From positions 32,824,455-32,888,454 of the forward strand of contig CM039131.1 in NCBI GenBank assembly GCA_022036555.1: a DNA stretch of 64,000 nucleotides, given 5' to 3'. The notes under the pieces were generated by a model. The model ran no database searches. It was given only the letters and a program-made list of their open reading frames with translations, and was not told the DNA's origin. Shown here one piece after another: positions 37,618 through 50,353 of this stretch. This DNA is from Microstegium vimineum (Eukaryota > Streptophyta > Magnoliopsida > Poales > Poaceae). Numbering within the stretch: the stretch's first letter is position 1; each line of letters begins with the position of its first letter. The position numbers were made by a program, and so were the translations under genes.

Positions 37618-38233
37618 GGTGATTGATGACAACACACTTAGAACTTACAAAAGTGAATAATAATCTGAGACAATGAAAGTCATGGGTGTAGGAGCTCCCC
37701 CTAAATATTTGAATAGGAATTTGAATTTCCAAATTGGCATAAAAAGCCAAAGTTCACACAATGGAGTGAAGTAGGGCTCCCCCTACATCCATGGCTGTTG
37801 TGGGGTGCTGAAAAAAGTGTCACAAGAATATACGTGATGCATATGAACCTGTCTCAACACAAATCAGAGGCCTTGCTGTCAGAGCAGTCCGGCACTGTCG
37901 GCCTAAGCCCGGCACTGCCGGCCTGATTGCTGGTAGCAAGTCTGCGGAAGCACAAGCACAGACACACAACGCACTAAGAATAAAAACTAAGAGCACACTA
38001 AGACAAGCATGATATATATGAGAGAGTACATGTCCACACATGACACAAATAAAGTACTTAAGTGACAATATTACAATAAAATAGTTTCATGTTGTTCTCT
38101 CATCCCACAAACTAAAAACTAAGATAACTAGCAGCTGTTGCTCCTCCATGACCGTCGAAATATGTTGTACCCCCTTCACTTAGTAATTCTCCCCCTTTGG
38201 CAACAAGTCACCAAAAAGAGAAAAAGATACAAG

Positions 38234-41030
38234 TTAGTCGTTATCCTCCTCCATATGGTCATCGTCGTTGTCTCCATCATCATCATCTTCATCATCATCA
38301 TCGGGAGAGCCTGTGAAGTGAACACTAGGAGCAGATGCACGCTTGTTGCATCGTCGAGTCTGGGGCTACTCAAACTCCTCTTCCTCCTCAGCATCCTCCT
38401 CATCATCATCATCACCATCATAGGTGGACTCCTCATTGAGCTCTGGAGGTGGTGTAGGAGGGTCAATCTGTCTGAGGCCTTGCTCCTTTCTAAGCTCTCT
38501 GATCTCAAGCCTGGTCTGGTAAGAGTGATCATTTGCATAGCAGATGCCAGCAAAGATCTTCTTCAAGATCCGACCAAGCTTGCCCTTCTTCCTGCCTCTG
38601 GAAGCTGCTACACCTGAAGACTCAGGGTAGTCTGAGGCTGCTGCCCTGATGCTCTCTCTAGGAGAAGTATTCACTTCCTGAACTCCTGTGGAGTGAATGG
38701 CCTTCTCTGCTCTGTAAGGCTCATGGACTGTATCCTTATTGAAGATCCGACCAGTCACCATCTCAATGATGAACATCAGGTAAGGGGCATAGGGTAGCCC
38801 CTTTCTAGCATCCTCTGCTGCGATGCATATCTCATCCCATAAGAAACGAGCAACTAAGAAAGGTGGTGCTCCACCTCTCATCCTCCTTAACACATTTTTG
38901 GATGTGTTTTAGAGGTTCGAAGCAGATCCCACCTTGGGATAGAGAGTGGTCCTGAAAAGGTTGTTCAAGATATAATACTTGCTCCTCAAACCTTTTACCA
39001 GACCATCTGCATACTGAGGTTCAATGTAGAGAGAAGCAATCTCCTCATTTGTCAGCCCTCTTTCATCATGAATGTTCATGCACTCTCTGTCCTCTTCTCC
39101 AAAACCAAGGAGGCGAGCAAAGGTCACATAGTCAACTCTGTAGTGCACACCCTCTATCATCCAGTGCATCACCAAGTTCTCCCTATCAAGATAGTAAGTG
39201 GAGAAGAACTGGTGGATGATCTCTGAAAGTGCAATCAAGCCTTAAAGTGGGTTTTGGTGACATGACAACATATTTAGGAAACTAATGAGACTTTGTGAGT
39301 ATGACAAGCAGGTTAAACTTAAGGAGGTAGATGAACAGGTTGGCGGACTCCTCCAATTACAAAAGTGCATGGCAACAAGCTCAAAGGAGTTTAATTCTTT
39401 TTATACTTTGAATTTGAGTTAGGTATGCCGTACTATAAAGAGGGTTTCAACACGCATACCAACAAGTGAACCAAATGCATATCTACAAATACATCACACC
39501 TCCACAAAAATAGTGGGCAAATCAGCCAGCTTATTGAAGATCACATCCTTGCTGTTCTGTCCAGGCCGGCAGTGCCTGGCTACAGGCCGGCACTGCCACG
39601 ACTTGCTCAGCCAGTGGGCAGTGGAGAGGTATTCCATACCCCCTCACTCACCCCCAACGGCTAGTTCTGCCATTCCCATTCTCACATTTCGTAAGAACAG
39701 AAAGAGAAGCTCTCCTCTTGTTCTCCCTTCTCCCTTGGTGCTCAACTACTCTCCTCCTTTGATCTCCAATCATTCTTTGAGAGATTGAGCCTCCAAGCTT
39801 TGAGAAGAAGCTTCTCCCTCGGATCTTCACTCCTACAAGCATTTGGTTTGCGTGGTGGCCGGCGGTTTGAGTTCTTTACTCTTGGAGCTTTGCTCCTAGC
39901 CGGCTAGAGGTTTCCCTTGAGGTTGCCTCCTTCGTGTGGCAGCCTAGGGAAGTTTGTATCACCCATCTATATGCTAATACACTTCTCTCATCTCAAGGGT
40001 TCATTCTCTTGACTTGAGACCGAGGAAAGAGCTAGCCTTTGTGGTGATCTTGAGCCTTGTGTGGCACACCTCAACAACATGGATGTAGGCAAGCCTTTGT
40101 GGCGAGCTGAACCACGAGTCAAATCTTGTGTCCCCGTGTGCTTGTTACTTTACTTTCATATATCTTGTGTGCAAGGTGATTTCTAGGGTTTGGACCCAAT
40201 CTACTCCGTGGGTGTGTTGCTACCATCTTCAGGTGGTACTAGAGGTTCCTTACACCTCTAGGAAGGTTTCTATTCAAGCACAATTTCCATTATAGCTTTA
40301 TATTTTGAATTGTGCTTAACTTTGCTCCTGTGACTAGCACTGCTCCCCAAAGGCCAGCAGTGTCGGCCACCCCGGTAGTGCCGGACCCAAGGTCGGCAGT
40401 GTCGGGCCTGTGCTAACAGCAAGTTGTTAAAGTTTTGAAAACAGGCCTATTCACCCCCCTCTAGGCTAATCAGGTCCTTACAATCTCTGTGTTCCATCCA
40501 TTCTGGAATCCCATCCAGTGATACATCCCAAGCTTCCTGCACTGATCAATGACCCTGTCAAAAACTGGGTCTCTCTTGATTTCCATGTGCTACCAATCAA
40601 CATACTTTATCTTGATGATTTTGGGCTTAGCAGCTTGAAAAAGGATAGTGAGATAATAGTCGGAATGAAACACATTCCAGAACCTGTAATCCACACTCAT
40701 GTCCTTTGGCACATCATAGGGATTGATGGCCCTTTGATCCTGGACTGTCCTCCACTGATTTTGATAGCTCACTCTGACTCTGCCAGGAGTGTTCTGAGGC
40801 TCTCTGACAAGCACCTCCTCAGGATGCTCAACAAGATGTGAGCCATCGAACAAGCCAAGATCTAGAGGTGTCTCAGGACATACACCTTCTCTGATGGTTC
40901 TTCCTGTCCTCTACAACTCCTCCTCTTGAATGATTCTTTGCCTGGAATTCAGGCCATCATCAGCTCTCTGAGTGCGAATCTTGGACCTCACTCTTCCTCT
41001 TGCACCGCCACGCGATCCACCAACGTCCAT
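38234..41030 (-). pseudogene. Third ORF of the Sirevirus, about 510 codons, sense to pol, function unknown
   Basis: Starts at ATG 41030 (MDVGGSRGGARGRVRSKIRT), 0.9 kb after pol ends, and runs to TAA at 38234. The solo LTR 39224-40482 splits it, but with that and one 5-bp target copy removed the length is 1533 nt, exactly 511 codons including stop, in one frame throughout. Four nonsense codons (near 40912, 40588, 38909, 38366) are the only damage. Features: basic N-terminus, a globular middle with FFSTYYLDRENLVMHWMIEG and DYVTFARLLGFG, a basic GRKKGKLGRILKK patch, and a very acidic Asp/Glu C-terminus. No signal peptide or membrane span is obvious, so it is not a typical env-like protein. The middle reminds me of extra-ORF proteins in some plant LTR elements, but I cannot name the family. 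Confidence 0.65.
39224..40482 (+). mobile_element. Solo LTR of the same Sirevirus family, opposite orientation
   Basis: 1259 bp from TGAAAGTGCAATCAAGCCTT to AATCAGGTCCTTACA; it is the reverse complement of the LTRs at 36359 and 53029. Perfect 5-bp target duplication ATCTC at 39219-39223 and 40483-40487. It interrupts the third ORF of the host copy. The matching duplication shows a separate insertion, not a rearrangement of the host element. Confidence 0.9.
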
Positions 41031-42838
41031 CTATGCATTTAAAAAGGCTAAGGGTAAGGGTAAGTTGCTGCTCTTAGAATAGAAACTGAAAATCTAGTGG
41101 AGAGATTGAACCAAAAATTAGGGTCAATGGACGATTGTAGAAGCATATGCATAGGTGCTGCCACCCAGGGTCCGGCACTGGCGGCCTAGAGGCCGGCACT
41201 GGTGGCCTGGTGCAGACAACACCAATACATGCTTCATCAATCCTCCATTGAAACTAAGTTTTGATCAAATCTAGCTACTAGAGATACATCACCATACATA
41301 ATGCAACTACTAACAACCTAAATCCCATCTCAAAAACCATACATTGCATAGATCGACCCAAGTTAGGGTTTCATATTATTACCTTTGAGATAGAGAGAAG
41401 AGGATGAAGAAGGTCGGTCTTGAATGGAGCTTGATGCAGGGAGGAAGATCCTCCACATCTCCTCCAATGGCGGCACCACCAAAGGGCAGCACTGCCGGGG
41501 GGAAGAGAGGGACCTCCAGGCTCCCTGGGTCTCCTTAGGGTTGAGAGAAGAGAGAAGAGGTGTTGCTGTTGGGAGGATATGACTTGGGATGGATTCCCCT
41601 CGGGTTTGGGCGTGGAATAAAAGAGAAAACCGAGAGGAAGGACTTGGGCCCGAAGGCTCGGGTCCCTTAAGTCGCGGCACTGCCGTACCTAGGTCCAGCA
41701 CTGTCGGGCACCCCGACACTGCTGGCCTAGGGGCCGGCACTGCCGGCCTGGCCAGACAGTGAGGTACTATGCCACCCTTATACTCTATATTTATGCAATT
41801 GTGGACACATACCCCTTGCCATGTGCTGGTCAATAAGAAAATCATCAATCATACAATGACCAACACATTCAAGTTTCTTTCAAAATTGGTTTTGAAGCAC
41901 ATAATTGAAGTTTTCAAAGTTTTGCCTAAGTCGCTAGGTGGACAAACAAGTGTGTGCTATAGTTCAAACCACATTATGGGAATCAAGTATATTCAGCTCA
42001 CTACGCAAAGCACAAAACCTTGTCTCATCGAGAGGCTTAGTGAAGATATCGGCTAGTTGCTTTTTGGTGCTCACATGGCGAGTTGCGATATCTCCTTTTA
42101 ATTCGTGGTCTCTCAAGAAGTGATGACGGGTATCTATGTGTTTGGTTCTAGAGTGACTAACTGAGTTATTTGCGAGTTTGATGGCACTCTCGTTATCACA
42201 CAAGAGAGGTATCTTGGTGAATTGACATCCAAAATCTTTTAAGGTTTGTTTCATCCAAAGTAGTTGAGCACAACATGCACCGGCTGCAACATACTCGGCC
42301 TCGGCGGTGGAAAGGGCTACACAATTTTGCTTCTTATAACTCCAAGACACTAGGGACCGTCCAAGGAATTGACACGTCCCCAAAGTGCTTTTTCAGTCTA
42401 CCTAGCAACCGGCGTAATCGGAATCCGAATACCCAAGTAGACCGAACTTAGAGCCCTTAGGATACCATAAGCCAAGGTTAGGAGTGAAAACTAGATATCT
42501 CAAGATTCTCTTAACGGCCATTAAATGACACTCTTTCGGGTTAGCTTGAAATCTAACACACATGCACACACTAAGCATTATGTCCGGCCTAGATGCACAT
42601 AAGTAAAGGAGAGAGCCGATCATGGAACGATATACCTTAATGTCCACGGATTTCCCTCCTTCATCAAGATCAAGATGTCCATTTGTTGGCATAGGAGTCT
42701 TGATTGGCTTAGCATTGGCCATGTCAAACTTTCTCAACATATCATGGGTGTACTTGGTTTGGCATAAGAAAGTCCCTTCCTTGAGTTGCTTGATTTCAAA
42801 ACCAAGAAAGAACTTTAGCTCACCCATCATAGACATCT

Positions 42839-44957
42839 TGAAAGTGCATCTAACCCTTTAGTGGGTTTTGGTGAATTGAGTGACAACACAATTAAAGGTC
42901 TAACAAGTTTGCTAAGTGTATCAAAGGTTCAAGATGAAAAGCAAACTTGATGGTATTTCACATAGTGTTGAAATGAAGGTCAAATTGTGCATTGTTGTAT
43001 TGTAAGATTATGGAAACAATCTAGTTCAAGCAAAAGACAACAATGTAAATGGAATCAATGAAATAGCTTCTATGTTGTGGGATGTCATAGTATCATGTGA
43101 AAGCAATCATAGTTGACAGATGACAAATGAGACATGAGTTGATAGTTTTGGATTGGTCTCTATATTGGCTTGCTTTACATGAACAAGAAGAGTTTGATAG
43201 TGGACTAGTAATGATAAAGCTAGAAGTATGAAGATAGAGATTGAAGTAAGTGATAGGAGTATCAAGCCAAAATGGAGATGATTTAAGGAATCGTGAATTG
43301 GCTTGACCATATTGATATAGATCCATATATATGTCTCTATGTGAGTCAAACTGAAGCTTGATTGATCTCAACATTTATATCTAGAAGATATTCAAGCAAG
43401 GATCGTAATATTGAAGAAATGTCTATTCAATGGATGCTTGATATGGTGTGACTTGAGTATGGCTTGATAAGGTGAAGATAGCAAGGAAAAGGCTTTGAGG
43501 TACTAAGCAAAGGTGAAGGTCAAGGAGACCGAGGTACTATGGATAAGGTGAAGAAGAGAGTACTTGCATTGAGTCGAGGTACTAATCGAGCTATGAGGAG
43601 TCATATTGTGTTGAGGATCAAATCATTAGTGGAAGTGACTTGAAGCCATGAGATGAACTAACATGTATGGAAATGGTTCAAGTCACATGTTCAATGTATG
43701 TTTGCTCAAAGAGAAGAGACAAAGTTGTCTGCAATCCCTGAAGTAATATTGAGGAGAAATGGCATATGAATATATGGAAACTCAAGTGGTTAACATAGTT
43801 ATTATCTATTGATCTTGAGTATAGGTATGTCATACTATAAAGAGGGACTTTAGGACAGTTGGTCAACTGTTGAACCAGATGCTCATATTCTCTGAATAAC
43901 ATCCTTTTACTTAGCCTAGTTACCTGTCCAAACCTCATATCCAACAGACTCTCTGAGCTAGGTCGGCAGTGCCGACCTCCCTTCCCAGTAGATTTTCGAG
44001 ACTATAAATAACCGTTGGAAAGCTCTCCTCCTCACCAGCACATACCCCTTCGTCAAGCTCGGGTTTCTGACCGTTGCAAAATAGACCAAGCTCTCTCCCT
44101 CACCCTCCATTGTTGCTCCCTCACTCTCCAAGCCTTCCCACCATTCCAACCAGCAAAGCTTGAGAGAAAATGCAGCAAAACACTCCTAGAGAGCAGATCT
44201 ACTACTTCCCAAAGTCTAAAGAGAACTAGTTCACGTTTGGCCAGTGGTTCTAGGGTTTGTTACTCTTGGAGCTTGCTCCTAGCCGGCTAGGCGTCGGCCT
44301 AGAGCTTGCCCTCTTTGTGTGGCAACCTAGGGAGGTTTGTAACCATCTATTGCAACTAAGAAATCACCCCTCACTTCAAGAGTTCACTCTCTTGATTTGA
44401 GAACGAGGGAAAGGCAAGCCTTGTGTGGCGAGCCCAAGCCTTGTGTGGCGAACCTCCACAACGTGGACATAGGCAAGCCTTGGTGGCGAGCTAAACCACG
44501 GGATGAATCCTTGTGTCTTGTGTGTTGTTTACTTTCAAGTATATCTTGCATAGACATTGCTAGGGTTTGAGGTTTCGATTTGAGCTAGAAAGTGATTTTT
44601 GTGGTAATTAGTCTTCGAACTGGTTCCGGATCTGAAACTGCAGGGATAGGCTCTCACTGGTATCTAGTTTCTCCTAGCAAAATCTGAGCTTGACCCGAGT
44701 TATATTTGAAGGTAGGCAGTGCCGACCTCTATTCTTTTTGAGTCTCGAGCTGAATTTTTGCAGGGTAATTATTGAGCATCTCAAGAACTTGTTCCCACAG
44801 TTTGGGCTGAAGTGAACCTACGGTCATAGCTCGGCACTGACGACCTCAAAGGGAGGCAGTGCCGCCCTCAGTGCTAATACTTGTTTGAGATAAAAAAAAA
44901 TTTAGGCTTATTCACCCCCCCCTCTAGTCCTCCTAGCCGACATCAAGGTCCTTTCAA
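42839..44957 (+). repeat. 5' LTR of the gag-only element
   Basis: 2119 bp with TG..CA ends. Its last ~650 bp align with 47008-47649. Palindromic motifs CGGCAGTGCCGACC and AGGCAGTGCCGCCC lie near 43963 and 44850. Confidence 0.87.
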
Positions 44958-45000
44958 TTGGTATCAAAGCCTGGCTCTCAATTTCAGGCTTAACCGCCTT

Positions 45001-47000
45001 GAGAGAACGATATCGACAAGTGGGGAAGTATCTCTAGAACTTCTACTTTTTGATGGCTCAAATTATACATCTTGGTCTGCTGCTGTACTTGATGTTTTTA
45101 GGACCATGGGTCCTCATATAGAGCAGATTGTAGATGTGAGCATTTAACCTCCTAGTGATGATTTGGACTATCTATCTAGAGAGGAAGTGAAATGCTTACA
45201 ATACAATGCTCAAGCTACTAATGTCTTATTTAGTGCTTTGAGTGAAGATGTACTTGATGATATCATATTTGGAGATGGTGAACCACTAGAGGATGCTCAC
45301 CTCATTTGGACTGCTCTCAAAGAAAAATATGACAAGTCTAAATGTGATGAAAAGTTGCTCTCATTGGAGAAATCACTTGGGGAGTGCTCAACTTCACCAA
45401 CACATATAGAGCCTCAAGTGATTCTCTCAAAAGGTCTAAGTGATCATGCCACATCCATCTCCTCACCAACATATGACTTAATGAATGGTAATGAAATTGT
45501 TGGTGAGAACAATATTTGTATATGTGGTACTTCTACTTCCTCTAGTTCTCATGAAACTAACATTTTGAAGGAAGGAGAAGCTTGTGATCGGTGGAGGCCA
45601 AATGATGAATCCACCTCACCAAGAAGCTCAACTCTCTATGTCACTTCTCATGTGAGTCTTATGGCAAAGAAAGAGAAGAATGTGACAAGTGAGAGTGAGA
45701 GTGATAGTGAGAGTGAAGATGAAAGTGATGATGATGATGAGATCACTCAACACCTTGCTCAGCTAAGCAAGAAAGACAATTTGATGGTGATCAAGCTAAT
45801 GGAGAAAATAAATGAGCAAGAAGAAACACTTCACAAGCAAGATGTCTTTTGCATTGAAAAGATCAAATGCTTGGAGAAGTTGACCAAAAAGCATGAAAAG
45901 CTTAGGTGCTCTCATGCTAGTTTGGTCGAAAGGTATGAAAACTTATCAATTGAGCAAACTCATACTATTAACTCTCTATCTTGTGTTGCTCAATTAGAAG
46001 ATGACAATTATATGCTCAAGGAGAAATGGAAAAGGCTCACTAGCAAGAATGAGAACTTGCAACAAAGCTATGATGGACTCTTGTGCTCTCATGAGAGGCT
46101 TATGGAATCTCATCTCATGCTAGAGATTTCTCATGAGGTTATGATAACAACGGTAAAATCATATCATCCTCACACCCACAAATGCACATGTACACAAGTT
46201 CAATCTATTTTATCATGTGCTAACAATTGTTGCTCTCAAGCAAGTCAATCTTCCATTGAACATGTATTTGTAGAAAGCTATGATGACTCTATCACAAAAG
46301 AAAATGAACAGCTCAAGGAAGAGGTTGAGAGGTTAAGAAGAGACTTGATTCATTGCAAGGGTAAAGTTGGTACAGATCAACCTGCACAGATAGTGGCACA
46401 ACAGCAGCCCCGAGCAGCACAACCTCCTAAGGGCGGCAGTGCCGCCCCCCACAGAAAAGAGAAGGCTACCACTTCTACCCCCGCTCAAATCAAGCCCAAG
46501 AAGAAGGTCTCCATGTCAAAGCAAGAGCCTCAGAAATTAAAGAATATTTCCATCACTTGCTTCAAGTGCAAGAAAGAGGGTCACCATGTGAGAGATTGCT
46601 CTTTGAGGAAAGAAAAGAAGGGCATGAGCAAAATCCAAGAGAAGAAGAAGAAGAAGACTCTTGCTAAGTGCTCCAACATAGAACACAATGCCTCTATGTG
46701 TTCCAACAAGGTTGATGACCAAGCCACACTTCTAAACAAGAAGATAACACAATGCAAGAGGATGTGTCATGGCTGCCATATGAAGGGACATGAAGTTGGC
46801 TCATGTCCAAACAAGAAAAATGAAAGCTTGTAATCATCAACAAAGAGTCTCATTAGCAAGGTACCAAGCAAAAATAAAGAAAAGAAGACTTACAAGGACA
46901 ATAAACACCTATGCTATACTTGCCGAGGAAAGGGACATTTTTGTAAGGATTGTCCCATGGGTAACACTCTTAAGCTTAACTCATCAATTGATTCAAATAC
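45001..47000 (+). pseudogene. Gag of the nested copia derivative (broken)
   Basis: Plus-strand frame starts near 45000 without a clear ATG, with the copia gag motif LLLFDGSNYTSWSAAV, an in-frame TAA at 45145, then an unbroken stretch to 46833. It contains YLSREEVKCLQYNAQATNVL, an acidic Ser/Glu/Asp tract (about 45690-45745), a long coiled coil (45780-46120) and zinc knuckles CFKCKKEGHHVRDC and CHGCHMKGHEVGSC. A third knuckle, CYTCRGKGHFCKDC, follows near 46915 in another frame. In-frame GGCGGCAGTGCCGCC (46433) encodes KGGSAAP. Confidence 0.82.
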
Positions 47001-47007
47001 ATTGCAG

Positions 47008-47649
47008 CTCTTTGTGTGGCAGCCTAGGGAGGTTTGTAACCATCTATTGCAGCTAAGAAATCACCCCTCACTTTAAGATTTCACTCTCTTGATTTGAGAA
47101 CGAGGGAAAGGCAAGCCTTGTGTCGCGAGCCCAAGCCTTGTGTAGCGAACCTCAACAACGTGGACATAGGCAAGCCTTGGTGGCGAGCTGAACCACGGGA
47201 TAAATCCTTGTGTCTTGTGTGCTGTTTACTTTCAAGTATATCTTGCATAGACATTGCTAGGGTTTGAAGTTTCGATTTGAGCTAGAAAGTGATTTCTGTG
47301 GTAACCAGTCTTCGAACTGGTTCTGGATCTGAAACTGCAGGGATAGGCTCTCACTGGTATCTAGTTTCTCCCAGCGAAATCTGAGCTCGATCCGAGTTAT
47401 ATTTGAAGGTAGGCAGTGTCGACCTCTATTCTTTTTGAGTCTCGAGCTGAATTTTTGTAGGGTCATTATTGAGCATCTCAGGAACTTGTTCCCACAGTTT
47501 GGGCTGAAGTGGACCTACGGTCATATGTCGGCACTGACGACCTCAAAGGGAGGCAGTGCCACCCTCAGTGCTAATACTTGTTTGAGATAAATTTTTGTAG
47601 GCCTATTCACCCCCCTCTAGTCCTCCTAGCCGACATCAAGGTCCTTTCA
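47008..47649 (+). repeat. Truncated 3' LTR of the gag-only element
   Basis: Corresponds to 44311-44957 of the 5' LTR. The first ~1470 bp of the LTR and all of pol are missing. Both sequences share CTCTTTGTGTGGCA at the left edge, so the deletion joined gag to mid-LTR, possibly at a few bases of microhomology. Confidence 0.85.
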
Positions 47650-48541
47650 CATCTCAAATCTTTTAGTCATAATCCTACTAAACTCGTCACAAAAAGATTG
47701 GTTAGTACTACCAAATATTATGTCATCGACATATATTTGGCACACAAAGATATCATTATTGACTTTATGAGTGAAGAGAGTATGATCCGCTTTGCCTATT
47801 TCAAAGCCTTGTTTGATCAAGAATTCCTTAAGGCATTCATACCATGCTCTTGGTGCTTGCTTAAGCCCATACAACGTCTTATGGAGCTTGAAGACATGAT
47901 GAGGGAACTTTGGATCTTCAAATCCCGGTGGCTGCTCAACATATACTAGCTCTTGGATAGGGCCGTTGAGGAATGCACTCTTTACATCCATTTGTTGAAG
48001 GTTGAAGTCATGATGGGCAGCATAGGCCAAAAGCATTCGAATTGCTTCAAGCCTAGCTACCGGTGCATATGTCTCTTCGAAGTCTAGGCCCTCTACTTGA
48101 GTGAAACCTTGAGCCACCAATCTAGCCTTGTTCCTTGTCACCACGCCTTGCTCATCTTCCTTGTTGCAGAAGACCCACTTGGTTCCAATCACATTAGTGT
48201 TGGGTCTTTCCACCAATGACCAAACCTTGTTTCTCTCAAAGCTATTGAGTTCTTCTTGCATAGCCATTACCCAATCCGGATCATCTAGAGCTTGCTCAAG
48301 CTTGAGAGGTTCCAAATAGGAGACAAAAGAGTAAAATTGACAAAAAATTGCCAAATGTGAACGAGTAGTTACCCCCTTCGGAGACTCCCAAGTATATTGT
48401 CTATGGGATGATCCTTTTGAATTGTTTGCCTCAATCTTGGGTGTTATGTGGCTTCTTGTTGATCAGCTTGATCCTCATACTCATACTCTTCAAATATGGG
48501 TTGTAGGTTCCTTGGAGTAGCACGTGAGGGGCTAGCTGCTG

Positions 48542-50100
48542 CTAGTCTGCTCGGTCTGGCAGTGCCGGCCTCTGGCCCGGCAGTGCCGGCCACAGGGGCA
48601 GAGCCCTGACCAGGGAGCACTGCTGGCCCATTTTCTTCAAGTCTTGGGGCAGTAGCTTCACCACCTTAAGGTTCCACATCTGTGGCCTGAACTTCTTGTG
48701 GCCTAATGTCACCAATGGACATGTTCTTGATTGCTTCACATGGTGGTTCCTCATTACCTACAATCACTTGATCAATTTGCTCTACTTGAGAGCCATTTGA
48801 TTCATCAAATGTCACGTCTATCGCGATTTCAATTTTCCCTAAGGTCTTGTTGAATACACGATAGGCACGCTCATTTGATCCATAACCAAGAAGAAAACCT
48901 TCATCAACTTTAGGTGCAAACTTAGAGGTTTGGGGTTTCCTGTTAAGTATGAAACACTTGCACCCAAAAACTCTAAAGTAAGACACCTTTGATTTGTTAC
49001 CGGTTAGAAGCTCATATGAAGTCTTCTTCATGATCTTGTGTAGATAGAGCCGGTTGATGGCATGGCAAGCGGTGTTGACGGCTTCGGCTCAAAAGATATC
49101 TGAAGTCTTGTACTCATCAAGCATTGTCCTTGCCATGTCAATGAGTGTCCGATTCTTCCTCTCTACTACACCATTTTGTTGAGGTGTGTGAAACTGAAAA
49201 CTCATGCTTGATGCCCTCATCATCAAGAAACTCCTGCACTTGAGTGTTCTTGAATTCGGTTCCATTGTCACTACGAACTTTCTTGATTTGGAAGCCGAAA
49301 TCCCTTTGTGCTCTTCTAATGAAGGTTTTCACCTTTTCTTGCATTTGTGTCTTATCATACATGAAAAACACCCAAGTGAATCGAGTAAAGTCATCAACAA
49401 TAACTAAACCATGTTTGTTACCGCCGATGCTTATGTAGGCCATCGGTCCAAAGAGATCCATGTGAATTAGCTCCAATGGTTGCTTGGTGGAGACAATGCT
49501 CTTTGGTGGGTGAGGTGCACCTACTTGCTTTCCGGCTTGGCAAACGCTACAAATTCTATCCTTCTCAAAATGAACATTGGTTAGTCCAAGAATGTGTTCA
49601 TCTTTTAGGAGTTTGGTCAAGTTCCTCATCCCAACATGAGCTAGTCGGCGATGCCATAGCCAACCCATGCTAGATTTTGCCACTAAACAAGTCTCAAGCT
49701 TAGCCTTACTTTTGTTAAAATCAACTAGGTAAAGCTTGCCCTTCAAACGGCCCGTAAATACAATAGAGGAATCCTCCCTCTTAAAGACTTCCACAGCCTT
49801 ATCCGTAAAGAGACAATTGTAGCCCATCTCACATAATTGTGAAACCGACAACAAATTGTAACTCAACAAATTCACATGTAATACATTTGAGATGGAATGC
49901 TCAAGAGTAATAGCAACTTTACCAAGTCCAATCACTTCCCCTTTGGAGTTGTCACCGAAGACGATATTCTCACTTGCATTTGATGTAGGGGAATATGATG
50001 AGAACATACTCTTCTCTCAGGTCATATGATTGGTACAACCACTATCAAGCACCCAACTTGATCCACCGGAGGAGTATGCCTACAAAACAAGTTTAGTTCC
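48542..50100 (-). pseudogene. Sirevirus protease and integrase (broken)
   Basis: Protease active site is visible as VLDSGCTNHM near 50060, followed by an in-frame TGA. Integrase begins with an HHCC finger (WHRRLAHVG ... CSVCQAGK, about 49680-49540), then catalytic regions with HMDLFGP and RSDNGTEF. A frameshift at about 49195 separates these from the last catalytic segment HTPQQNGVVERKNR in another frame. A stop interrupts again near 49088 before the GKEYL-like C-terminal part (FGCKCFILN, GYGSNERAYRVFN). The downstream end carries GGCAGTGCC palindromes in frame at 48555-48600. Confidence 0.85.
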
Positions 50101-50353
50101 TAGATTTAGGTCCCCAATCAATCTTGGGGCCTTGCATGTTAGTCACCACAATCTTAGGAACCCAAATGTTCATGCTTCTTTTATCATGTTTCTCATCACC
50201 CACAAATTCTGCAATGACTTTACCACGGTCATTGTATTTCAACATGTAGCATCAGGACTAACTTCCTTGAGGTGACCTTGTCTTGGGTTGGTAGGCAAAC
50301 TTGTTTTTGGCCACCTAGATTGAGTACTTGGGTTTCTGAGAAACCTGCTTTTG

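Larger units (their letters stand above)
42839..47649 (+). mobile_element. Gag-only copia derivative nested in the Sirevirus RT
   Basis: 5' LTR 42839-44957 (TGAAAGTGCATCTAACCCTT to CATCAAGGTCCTTTCA), followed by the primer site ATTGGTATCAAAGCC, gag, and a truncated 3' LTR ending at 47649 with the same TCCTTTCA end. Perfect target duplication CATCT at 42834-42838 and 47650-47654. Protease, integrase and RT are absent. A separate family from its host, although both carry GGCAGTGCC-type palindromes. Confidence 0.88.
41964..48354 (-). pseudogene. Sirevirus reverse transcriptase and RNase H, split by the gag-only element
   Basis: Minus strand. RT segment 48354-47650 includes NKVWSLVERP, YAPVARLEAIRMLLA, QMDVKSAFLNG and the YVDD active site near 47725. 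It is cut after KRFEM by the insertion 42839-47649 and resumes at 42838 with SMMGELKFFLGFEI. RNase H follows (ALSTAEAEYVAA, TKHIDTRHHF) and ends at 41964. Two nonsense codons, TAG and TGA, fall within seven codons near 42405 between DYAGC and KST. The TGA stands where copia elements usually have arginine, so a C-to-T change is a likely cause. Confidence 0.87.

Noticed and set aside
38176..38617. Plus-strand hydrophobic frames (Ile/Leu/Val runs) resembling a membrane protein
   Set aside because: They are the antisense of the GAT/GAG-rich acidic tail of the Sirevirus third ORF.
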